Origin: Massilia sp. UBA2604
Lineage (GTDB): Bacteria; Pseudomonadota; Gammaproteobacteria; Burkholderiales; Burkholderiaceae_D
Length of the DNA stretch: 64,000 nucleotides
Assembly (NCBI GenBank): GCA_002339265.1
Contig: DDKG01000004.1
Coordinates: 1 to 64,000 of the forward strand
Direction of reading: 5' to 3'
Shown here: positions 39,687-47,500 of the stretch, piece after piece
How the letters are laid out: each line of letters starts with the position of its first letter
Position numbering within the stretch: position 1 is the stretch's first letter
Program-made: the position numbers and the translations under genes
The notes under the pieces: model-generated
What the model was told of the DNA's origin: nothing
The model's database searches: none
The model's input: only the letters and a program-made list of their open reading frames with translations

Positions 39687-40808
39687 ATGGCGACCCCGTT
39701 CTTTCTAGACACGTTTGATGGTCCAGACAACCAGTTCTTGGAATCATATTCTGCGAACTGGGTGAAGTCGGCCAGCCAGGCGGGCAGAGCAATGCTGCTC
39801 GGTGGTCGCCTCTACCAGAGCAATGCTGACACCGCCGTCTATTGCCGTAGCGACGTGCAGCCGCCAACGGCCGATTACGACGTAAGCGCGTCGCTGTACT
39901 TCGCCAGCGGAAACGGGGCGCCATCTGTCGGCGTCTGCGGTCGAATGGCTGGACCCGGTAGCGCGGCTCTAACGTTCTACCAGGCCCGAATCGTCAACAA
40001 CGGGTCAGGGATCGTTCTCGCGCGTTTCATCAACGGCGCGACGGTAACGCTCTCGTCGGTCGCCTACAGTGCACCTGCTGGCGCCGAGCCGAAGCTGGCC
40101 CTTCGCATGAAAGGCGACCAACTCAGTGTCCTGCTGGACGGCGTTGTCGTGGTCGGACCGATCACGGACAGCAACATTACTGCAGCGGGATATGCCGGCA
40201 TCCGCATGGCGAGCGCGTCGGCAAATCAGATTCGCATCGACAACTTCGCAGTCGAGCCGATCGAGGAGAGCGTCGCCGCAATTGTCGCGACGCTGAGCGC
40301 GACTCTAGAGCCGGCATCTATCGGCAGCGCGGCTCAGCTGGGAGCCGCCGCGGCGCTCACCGCGACATTGTCCCCGGCGGCCCTGGCATCGGCGGCCACG
40401 CTCGCATCGAAAGCTGGCCTGACGAAGACTCTGGCGCGGGCCGTGCTGACATCGACCGCCTACATCGAGGCAGAGCCGCCGCAGCAGGACGGAGTCGAAG
40501 GAACGCTTGCGAAAATACTGGCCGCCGCCACGCTCGCGGCATCGGCCAGCTTGGTCGTGAGGGGAGCATTGTCGTCGACCCTCAATGACTCGACCCTTGT
40601 GGCCGTCGCTGCCCTCGGTGCCGCGCCGCCGCCAGCGGAGTTTGATATTTCAAAAATTCACCCGTCCCGACGAGTCGTTTTCGAAGGTAGCGGCAGCCGC
40701 GTCACGCTCTACGAGGGCAGCGGCTCGCGCATAACGCCATTCGACGGCAGCGGTAGCCGGGTGACGCCCTTCGAAGGAAGCGGCAGCAGACTTACGAGGT
40801 TCGAATGA
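39687..40808 (+). CDS. LamG-like virion protein with C-terminal decapeptide repeats
   Basis: The 373-residue protein has an N-terminal concanavalin/LamG-like sandwich (FFLDTFDGPDNQFLESY, YDVSASLYFASGNGAPSVGV, LRMKGDQLSVLLDGVVVVG, ASANQIRIDNFAV; residues 1-190). An Ala/Thr-rich helical stretch follows. The C-terminus has four ten-residue units built on GSGSR plus a hydrophobic-Thr pair and an acidic residue (VTLYEGSGSR, ITPFDGSGSR, VTPFEGSGSR). It is probably exposed on the head as a decoration or sugar-binding protein. This is inferred. Confidence 0.7.
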   Translation: MATPFFLDTFDGPDNQFLESYSANWVKSASQAGRAMLLGGRLYQSNADTAVYCRSDVQPPTADYDVSASLYFASGNGAPSVGVCGRMAGPGSAALTFYQARIVNNGSGIVLARFINGATVTLSSVAYSAPAGAEPKLALRMKGDQLSVLLDGVVVVGPITDSNITAAGYAGIRMASASANQIRIDNFAVEPIEESVAAIVATLSATLEPASIGSAAQLGAAAALTATLSPAALASAATLASKAGLTKTLARAVLTSTAYIEAEPPQQDGVEGTLAKILAAATLAASASLVVRGALSSTLNDSTLVAVAALGAAPPPAEFDISKIHPSRRVVFEGSGSRVTLYEGSGSRITPFDGSGSRVTPFEGSGSRLTRFE

Positions 40809-41140
40809 GCAGCAGGGAACCAATCAAGATTGGCGATAAGTGGACGGTCGACCGCGACGTCGACGAGATCAGTCACTACCTCGCCGACATCACCCAAGAG
40901 CTTATCGATCGCGCTACGACCGCTGTGTCGGTGGTGCTGGTCCTGGCCGGCGTGGCGCAGGTCGAGCAACCCAGTATTCAGGTGGCCACCCTGGAGGGCG
41001 TCCAGCGCACCTATGTCGTTGCCCTGTTGGGGCCTGTTGATGGCCCTCGGCCAGCGGACTGGCGATGGGTGGCGCGCGTGACCTGCGCGAATGGCGAGCG
41101 ATTCGACAAAACAACCTGGTTCAACGAGGTAGACCCATGA
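40805..41140 (+). CDS. Hypothetical structural-region protein
   Basis: The 111-residue product starts REPIKIGDKWTVDRDVDEIS and contains AVSVVLVLAGVAQVEQPSIQ and ADWRWVARVTCANGERFDKT. It resembles proteins found between head and connector genes in betaproteobacterial siphophages. A role cannot be assigned. It overlaps both neighbours. Confidence 0.65.
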   Translation: MSSREPIKIGDKWTVDRDVDEISHYLADITQELIDRATTAVSVVLVLAGVAQVEQPSIQVATLEGVQRTYVVALLGPVDGPRPADWRWVARVTCANGERFDKTTWFNEVDP

Positions 41141-41322
41141 TCGACGTGTCCAAACTGCCCGCCGTGCGCGTCCAGCTCGAGCGCGACCTCGCGGCGCGGG
41201 CCGAGCCGGCGGCGGCGTCGAGCCCGACGTCAAGGCCTGTCGAATACGCGCGTGCGCCAGTGACCACCGGTGGCCAGCCTGGCGCCGGCCGGCCGCCAGC
41301 AACACAGGAAGCCATCCGATGA
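41137..41322 (+). CDS. Short Pro/Ala-rich protein
   Basis: The 61-residue product has one helix (DVSKLPAVRVQLERDLAARA) and a disordered Pro/Gly/Thr-rich tail. Overlaps with both neighbouring genes support translation. Function unknown. Confidence 0.55.
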   Translation: MIDVSKLPAVRVQLERDLAARAEPAAASSPTSRPVEYARAPVTTGGQPGAGRPPATQEAIR

Positions 41323-41879
41323 GCTGGAAACTGATCACGCCGCCCACCGGGCTGGCGGTGTCGATGGCCGAGGCGCGCACCGCCGCGCGGGTGGACGTCG
41401 ACGAAGAGGGCACCTCGCCGCTGGATGGCGAGATCCAGCGCGCGATCCGGACGTACACCACCGAGGCGGAGGGTGAGACCAACCGCGCCATCATGGAACA
41501 AACCTGGCGCTTGACGCTGGATCGCTTCAACGGCGCGATCGAACTGCGCCGCCCGCCGCTGCTGCAAGTCGTGCATGTGAAGTTCTACGACGCCGACGAC
41601 GTGCGGCAGACGCTCGACCCGCAGGACTACCAGATCGACGGCGATAGTGAGCCGGGGTACATCGTGCCGGCGCCGGGCAAGGCCTGGCCAGCGACTGCGG
41701 CGCGCATCAATGCGGTCGAGGTGCAAATCCGTTGCGGCTACGGCCCAGATCACAACTCGGTGCCAGATGCGATCTCTGGCTTTATCCTGGCGCGCCTAAG
41801 CGAGCACTTTCAGTCCGGCGGCCAGGCGAAGAACGAACACGTGAAGCGGCTGCTGTGGCCGGAGGTGGTGTGCGGATGA
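41319..41879 (+). CDS. Head-tail connector protein (gp6-like adaptor)
   Basis: The 186-residue protein matches the phage gp6/connector family: LAVSMAEARTAARVD at the start, helical IQRAIRTYTTEAEGETNRA, then RRPPLLQVVHVKFYDADDVR, DPQDYQIDG and a C-terminal helix AISGFILARLSEHF. It would form a ring beneath the portal. Confidence 0.88.
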   Translation: MSWKLITPPTGLAVSMAEARTAARVDVDEEGTSPLDGEIQRAIRTYTTEAEGETNRAIMEQTWRLTLDRFNGAIELRRPPLLQVVHVKFYDADDVRQTLDPQDYQIDGDSEPGYIVPAPGKAWPATAARINAVEVQIRCGYGPDHNSVPDAISGFILARLSEHFQSGGQAKNEHVKRLLWPEVVCG

Positions 41880-42178
41880 TGAACGACAGAATCACCCTGC
41901 AGCGGCCCGGACCCGGTGCCGGCAAGCTGCGCGCGGCAGACGCCTGGACCAAGATCGCCGAAGTCTGGGCGCACGTGCTGTTCCCGTCCGGGATCGAGGT
42001 GGTGCGCGCCGGCGCCGAGGTCTCGATCGTCAAGTGCTCGATCAAGATTCGCGCCCGGCGCGACATCGACACCGGCTGCCGCGTGCTGTTCAAGGGCAAG
42101 GCGTACGACATCAAGTCGGCGCTGCCAGACACGAAGGATAGCCAGTTCATGTTCTTGGTGTGCGACGGGGTGTCGTGA
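41876..42178 (+). CDS. Head closure protein (phage head-tail joining)
   Basis: The 100-residue product has the small beta-barrel pattern of SPP1 gp16/HK97 gp7-type stoppers: DRITLQRPGPGAGKLRAADA, WTKIAEVWAHVLFPSGIEVV, IKIRARRDIDTGCRVLFKGK, AYDIKSALPDTKDSQFMFLV. It closes the DNA channel after packaging. Two adjacent ATG codons overlap the preceding stop. Confidence 0.85.
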   Translation: MMNDRITLQRPGPGAGKLRAADAWTKIAEVWAHVLFPSGIEVVRAGAEVSIVKCSIKIRARRDIDTGCRVLFKGKAYDIKSALPDTKDSQFMFLVCDGVS

Positions 42179-42687
42179 TCGATTACGACACCTCGGCATA
42201 CGGGGATGCCATGACCGCGATGAAGAAGACGATCACCGAGGCAATGGGCGAGTCCACGCTGCGCACGGTCGGCTTCGCCGGGGTTGAAATTTTCCGGGAT
42301 CAGGCACAGCAAAACTCTCTGAAGCATTACGAGACGGGAACGCTCTACTCCAACATCATCGTCAAGCGACTCGAAGAGGAATCGGACGGTGGTCGCCGAC
42401 AGGTCTACATCGTCACTGTTCGCAATGGCACGGCCGGCAGCCCAGGAGCCTTTTACTGGCGATTTGTCGAATTTGGTCACAAGTTCGTCCCACGAAATAC
42501 TAAGCGCAGCAAGACCGGTCGCACGGTCGGCTGGAAGGCTCACCGTAAAGCGGCTGAGCTGGAGTACGGCACAGCAAGCGCGCCGGCGTATCCGTTCATG
42601 CGGCCCGCCTACGAAAGCAAGAAGCACGAGGCAGTCGACGTAATGACTCGAACCTTAGCTGAACAGATTGCGAGGAATGCCCGATGA
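42175..42687 (+). CDS. Tail completion / HK97 gp10-like protein
   Basis: GTG 42175 overlaps the previous stop and gives 170 residues. KHYETGTLYSNIIVKRL, FYWRFVEFGHKFVP and ASAPAYPFMRPAYESKKHEA are the diagnostic motifs of HK97 gp10-type neck proteins, which link head closure and tail tube. Length is a little above the family average. Confidence 0.87.
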   Translation: MIDYDTSAYGDAMTAMKKTITEAMGESTLRTVGFAGVEIFRDQAQQNSLKHYETGTLYSNIIVKRLEEESDGGRRQVYIVTVRNGTAGSPGAFYWRFVEFGHKFVPRNTKRSKTGRTVGWKAHRKAAELEYGTASAPAYPFMRPAYESKKHEAVDVMTRTLAEQIARNAR

Positions 42688-43034
42688 CCCCTGAAGACCA
42701 TATCGACGCCCTGCTGCTGCACCTGGCCGGCGGCCGCGTCTTCCCCGACGTGGCGCCGAAGGGCACAGCGCGGCCGTTCATCACCTACCAGGCGGTGGGC
42801 GGCGCACCGCTGAACTTCCTGAGCGGCGACCGCCCCGACAAGCAGCCGGTGCGCATGCAGGTCAACGTCTGGTCCGAACGTCGCGCGGAAGCGTCCGAGA
42901 TCGGCATGCTCGTCGAGGATGCCATGCGCTCCGCGACCGAGCTGCAGGTCGAGGTTCTGACCGGCCGAGTGGCCACCTACGACGAAGAAACCGACCTACG
43001 CGGAACCATGCAGGACTTCAGCCTCTTCTGCTGA
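42684..43034 (+). CDS. Tail terminator protein (DUF3168-like)
   Basis: The 116-residue product has IDALLLHLAGGRVFPDVAPK, PFITYQAVGGAPLNFLSG, MQVNVWSERRAEASEIGMLV and a C-terminal TDLRGTMQDFSLF. This matches DUF3168 (lambda U-like) tail terminators, which cap the tail tube end that joins the head. Confidence 0.85.
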   Translation: MTPEDHIDALLLHLAGGRVFPDVAPKGTARPFITYQAVGGAPLNFLSGDRPDKQPVRMQVNVWSERRAEASEIGMLVEDAMRSATELQVEVLTGRVATYDEETDLRGTMQDFSLFC

Positions 43035-43054
43035 CCCAGCAACACCCCATCCCC

Positions 43055-43085
43055 AAGCCGCCTCGCGAAAGCCAGGCGGCTTTTT
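43055..43085 (+). terminator. Intrinsic terminator before tail-tube gene
   Basis: AAGCCGCCT (43055-43063) pairs with AGGCGGCTT (43074-43082), followed by T residues. It separates the neck genes from the abundant tail-tube gene within the late operon. Confidence 0.85.
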
Positions 43086-43125
43086 CTTTGCCCGGACGCC
43101 GGGCGCTTACCCCTGAAAGGCACCT

Positions 43126-43758
43126 ATGCAACTGCCCAACAACATCGCGTTCGCCGTGGCGACCGCATTCGCTGCCGCTGTCAGCATCACCGCGATCACC
43201 AACGCAACCGAGGCGGTGGCCTCCGCGACCAACACCTTCGCTGTCGGCGACTTCGTCGAGTACACCGGCGGCTGGAGCAAGGCCAATGGCCGCGTCTTCC
43301 GCCTGAAGGCCGCCAGCGGCACCACCTTCACCCTGGAAGGCCTGGACACCACCGACACCAGCCTGTTCCCGGCAGGCGCCGGCACTGGCACGGTCCGTAA
43401 GGTCACTACCTGGGTGCCGATCACCGGCGTGGTGAGCGCCGAGGTCTCGGGCGGCGACGGCAAAACCGTCGAGGTGCCGCTGCTGGACAGCGACATGCCG
43501 GTGATGCTGCCGGACGGCTTCACTGCCACCACCGTAACCGTGACGATCGCCGACGACAAGTCGCTGCAGCACCACGCTGCCCTGAAGCTGGTGTCGGACG
43601 GCGTCAAGCTGACCTGCCTGCGCGGCATTCTGCCGGGCGGCGGCGTGCTGCTGTACGCCGGCTACTGCTCGTTCAACGAGTCGCCCAGCCTGGCCAAGGG
43701 CAGCGTGATGGCCGTGCGCGCCGTGTTCTCGCTGCAGAACAAGGTCGTCCGCTACTAA
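43126..43758 (+). CDS. Major tail (tube) protein
   Basis: The 210-residue protein contains ATNTFAVGDFVEYTGGWSKA, FRLKAASGTTFTLEGLDTTD, TWVPITGVVSAEVSGGDGKT and a C-terminal block ending FSLQNKVVRY. Position between tail terminator and chaperone, its length and beta-rich content fit siphovirus tube proteins. The tube polymer would pack around the tape measure. Confidence 0.85.
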   Translation: MQLPNNIAFAVATAFAAAVSITAITNATEAVASATNTFAVGDFVEYTGGWSKANGRVFRLKAASGTTFTLEGLDTTDTSLFPAGAGTGTVRKVTTWVPITGVVSAEVSGGDGKTVEVPLLDSDMPVMLPDGFTATTVTVTIADDKSLQHHAALKLVSDGVKLTCLRGILPGGGVLLYAGYCSFNESPSLAKGSVMAVRAVFSLQNKVVRY

Positions 43759-43803
43759 ACCCGTTGCCAGCCGGCGCCGAATGGTTGGCGCTGGCCTTCC
43801 CAG

Positions 43804-43833
43804 CCCGCGGGGTAGCGCCTCGCGGGTCTTTTT
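43804..43833 (+). terminator. Intrinsic terminator after tail-tube gene
   Basis: CCCGCG (43804-43809) pairs with CGCGGG (43821-43826), followed by TCTTTTT. It probably insulates the highly expressed tube gene. Confidence 0.8.
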
Positions 43834-43857
43834 ACCTCCTCTCGAAAGAAAATCATC

Positions 43858-44175
43858 ATGGCAAAAGCAAAACTCTCCCTGGCTGACGAAGCAACCTTCA
43901 AGGCAAAAGTCGAGATCCCGGTCCCTGGCGGCAAGATCGCCGAAGTGGAATGGGTGTTCGCGTGGATGGAGCGCGACAAGTTCAAGGAATTCATCAAGAA
44001 CCTGGAAGGTGCCGACGACGTCGATGCGCTGATGGACATCAGCCGCGGCTGGGATCTGGACGACCAGTTCGGCCGCACCGCTGTCGAGAAGATGACCCAG
44101 AAGTATATCGGCGCAGCGCGCGCCGTTCTGGACAAGTTCATCGCCGAGCTGACCGGCGCCCGCGCAAAAAACTAA
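43858..44175 (+). CDS. Tail assembly chaperone, short form (gpG-like)
   Basis: The 105-residue product starts AKAKLSLADEATFKAKVEIP and has a helical middle (WVFAWMERDKFKEFIKNLEG) and a C-terminal helix ending ARAKN. It occupies the lambda gpG position, between tube and tape measure genes. The last codons hold the heptamer A-AAA-AAC immediately before the TAA stop, for programmed frameshifting to the long form. Confidence 0.88.
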   Translation: MAKAKLSLADEATFKAKVEIPVPGGKIAEVEWVFAWMERDKFKEFIKNLEGADDVDALMDISRGWDLDDQFGRTAVEKMTQKYIGAARAVLDKFIAELTGARAKN

Positions 44176-44489
44176 GGGCCGTCGCCTCGGCCCTCTACGA
44201 GCCGGAGCCCTCCGAAGCCGACTTGGCGGTGGCGGGCCTCACGCTGGAGGACTTGGCGACGGAGCCCGTCGAAATCTGGCCCGAGAACTACCGGGCCTAC
44301 TGCCTGTTCCACAGCCTGCGTCGGCAGTGGCGGATCGCGCCGATGGGCGGCCCGCTCGGGCTCGACTTCGCGATCGCCTTCCATCGAATGGATCGGATGG
44401 GCTTGACCACGGAGGAATACAACCAGCTGGACGAAGACCTTCAGGTGATGGAAGACGCAGCGCTCGAGGCGATGCGGAGCAAGGAATAA
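43858..44489 (+). CDS. Tail assembly chaperone, -1 frameshift fusion (gpGT-like)
   Basis: A -1 shift at 44166-44172 bypasses the stop and continues LRAVASALYEPEPSEADLAV through IWPENYRAYCLFHSLRRQWR to a stop at 44487-44489, giving about 210 residues. The T-like domain has no independent start with a ribosome-binding site. The gpG/gpGT pair chaperones tape measure protein in all well-studied long-tailed phages. The fusion is deduced from heptamer, frame and gene order. Confidence 0.85.
44166..44172 (+). other. Programmed -1 frameshift slippery site
   Basis: AAAAAAC is in register A-AAA-AAC with the gpG frame, followed one base later by the stop codon. This is the classic X-XXY-YYZ motif and sits exactly at the G/T junction. 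Confidence 0.88.
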
Positions 44490-44496
44490 CAGTGTT

Positions 44497-44518
44497 GCCG
44501 CCATTTAGCGGCTTTTTT
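44497..44518 (+). terminator. Intrinsic terminator before tape measure gene
   Basis: GCCGC (44497-44501) and GCGGC (44508-44512) flank CATTTA, followed by six T. It overlaps the leader of the tape measure gene. Confidence 0.75.
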
Positions 44519-44529
44519 ATGGGCAGCGC

Positions 44530-47500
44530 ATGAGCCAGACCGTCAACGAAGCAATCATCAAGGTCAACGTCGACGCCACCGGCGTGGAAGAGGGCAACCG
44601 TCGCATCGATGCCTCCACCGCGCGCACGGGTAAGAATCTCGAAAATCTGGGCGCCACCGCGCAGAAAACCGGCAAGTCCCTCGATACGCTCGGCTCTGGC
44701 CCTGGCCTGCGAAACGTAAGTGATGGCGCCGGCGCCGCCGCCGGCCAGGTCGACCGGGCGACGAAGAGCATGGCCGAGTCAATCCAGCGCGCCACGGCCA
44801 CGATGAACGCAGGCGCGAAGGGCACCGCCGCGTACTACGAGGCCCTGGCCAACTCGCGCGGCCTGAACATCGCCACGCTGCGCCCATACCTGGATCAACT
44901 CGACGCTGTTACCCGCAAGACCCAGCAGGCTGCAGTCGCCCAGCGGCAGCTCGACGCCGGCAACAACTTCCTCGCCGGTCTGCGCGCGCAAGCTGACGGG
45001 ATCGGCAAGACCGCATCGCAACTAGCGGCCCTCCGTGCCGAGGAACTGGGTGTGGCAGACGCCGCGCGTCCGCTGATCGAGCAGCTGCAGGCCGCTGAGG
45101 AAGCGGCCGGCAACGCTGGTGGCTCGGTGAGCGGGTTTGCCGCTGCGGTGGCAAGTATTGCAACCGGAGCCGGCGTTGCAGCCGTTGTCCAGCTGTCGGA
45201 TGAGTACGGTAAATACACCGCGCAACTGAAGCTCGCGACCACCGGCCAGAGCGAATTCTTGAATGCTCAGGGAGCGGTGCGCCGCATCGCGGCCGGCGCA
45301 CAGTCCGACCTGTCGGCAACCGCGTCCCTCTACGCGAGCATCACCAAGAGTACCCGCGACCTCGGGATCGCTCAGTCGCAGGTCGCGGATATCACGGAAA
45401 CCGTGAGCCTGGCCCTCAAGGTCTCGGGCGCTTCGACTAACGAGGCAGCGTCAGCAATTCTGCAATTGTCCCAGGCATTCGCATCTGGCGTCCTGCGTGG
45501 CGACGAGTTCAATTCGGTCAACGAGGCATCCCCACGTCTGATGCAGGCGCTGGCTGACGGCATTGGCGTGCCGGTCGGCGCATTGCGTGCGATGGCCGAG
45601 CAGGGTGCGCTCACGACCGACGTTCTGGCGAACGCGCTCCCGCGCGCGCTGACGGCGCTGCGCACCGAGGCGAAATCGGTCGAATCGATCGGCGGCGCCG
45701 TCACGGTCCTCAAAAACAACCTGATGGAGCTGGTGGGGTCGACCGCCCAATCGAATGGCGCGGTCAGTCTGCTCTCGGGCAGCATCGGCCTGCTGGCCGA
45801 TAACCTGGTGCTGGTCGGCGGGGTTGTCGCGACCGGCGCGCTAGCCAAGCTAGGCTCGATGGCAGGCGTCGCTGCGGCGAAGGCCTATGAGAATGTTGCA
45901 GCGAGCCGCGCGCTCGCCGCGGCAAATCTGGCGACCGCCAACACGAACGTTGCGGCTACGGCAGCGGCATCAGCGACGGCGGCTGCGCGCGTTAACGAGC
46001 TGCGCGCCGCCGTCCTGGCAGCGGAGGGCAATGCCGCGCTCGCGATCGCGACGAATGGCCTGATCCCGGCCCAAGCGCGCGCGGCGACTGCCGCGGCGGC
46101 GCATACCGCTGCGTTGACCGCGCAGGCGGCCGCGGCTCGTGCGGCTTCCGTTTCGATCACGGCCGCGCGCGGCGCGCTAGCGTTTGTCGGCGGGCCGATT
46201 GGCGCCGTCATCACCGTGCTCGGCCTGGCCGCGACAGCCTGGGCCGTGTGGGGCAATGCGGCAGAGGACGCCAATAACCAGGCGTCCGAGTCGACCGAGG
46301 AATCGACGGCCGACATGATCGCCCGCCTCGACGAGCAGATCGCGAAGCTTCGCGAGCGCAACGCCCTGGCCGCGACCGAGCCGCGCATCAAGGCGCTGGA
46401 CGGCATCAGCGAGGTGGACAAGGACGGTCTCGCACGCGCGAAGGCGGCGCTTGACGAAAATAAGGCGGCCCAGGCGAAGTTCGCGGAAAATTCGCGCGAG
46501 CGCATGATGCTGCAGCTCGAAGAAGTGGAGCTGTCGGGCAAGTACGAGGCGGCGCTCGACCGCGTAAAAGCGCTGCAGGGCGAGGTTGCTAAAGCAGCCG
46601 CGCGTACCAGAGACGAGCGCCTCGACGACTGGTATGCGAAGAACGGGACGTCGGCGCAGCGTCTGGCCGCCGAGCTCGCGGACCTAAAAAATCAGTTCGG
46701 CACCATCCCTCCCGAAATGGAGAAGCTGGTGCGCGCCAAGTTCACCGATCCGGCGGCCACCAAGGCGCTCGCCGACCAGGCGAAGGCGGCGAAGGAATAC
46801 GCCGACCTGATCGACCGCATCAGCGGCAAGAGCGCGGGCGTCGACGCCGACTACGTGGAGAACCTGCAGAAGCTGGCCGGTGGCTATGCCGCCGGTAAGC
46901 AGTCGATGGCGGACTATGTGGCCACCGTCGAGGCGTACATCAAGCAGCAGCCGTTCGTCGCGCAGGCTGAAGAAGAGCGGAAGAAATCGATCGAGCAGTA
47001 CGACAAGATGCTCGAGAGCGTCGAGAAGCGCGCAAGTAAGGCGCAAAGCGATGCGCAGTCTCAGCGCGATGAAAACGAACAGATCGGGCTCGGCGCGCAG
47101 GCGCTGGCCGAGCTGAACGCCACTCGCCTGGAGAGCTTGGCGCTGCGTGCCGAAGAGCAGGTATGGGTAGCCGAAGGCCTGGACATTACCGGGGCGATGG
47201 CGGAGGAATACCGCAAGGAGGCGGCGGCGCTGCGCGAGCGCGCGGAGGCCATTCGCGATGGCGCTGCAAAGCAGATCAGCTTCGATGCGGCGAAGAAGGC
47301 GGGCGAGGAGCTGAAAGACTTCCTTGACCCGGCACGTGCGCAATCCTTCGGCGACGCGCTGCGCGAAGCGTTCGGCGGCGCCGGAGATTCGATCAGCAAG
47401 CTGACCGCCTCGCTGACGGGCTTCTCCCAACGGCAGGCGGAGATCGAGAAGAATCGCGGCAATGCGGCGCTTCTCTACCTGGAAGGGAAAAAGACCGAGT

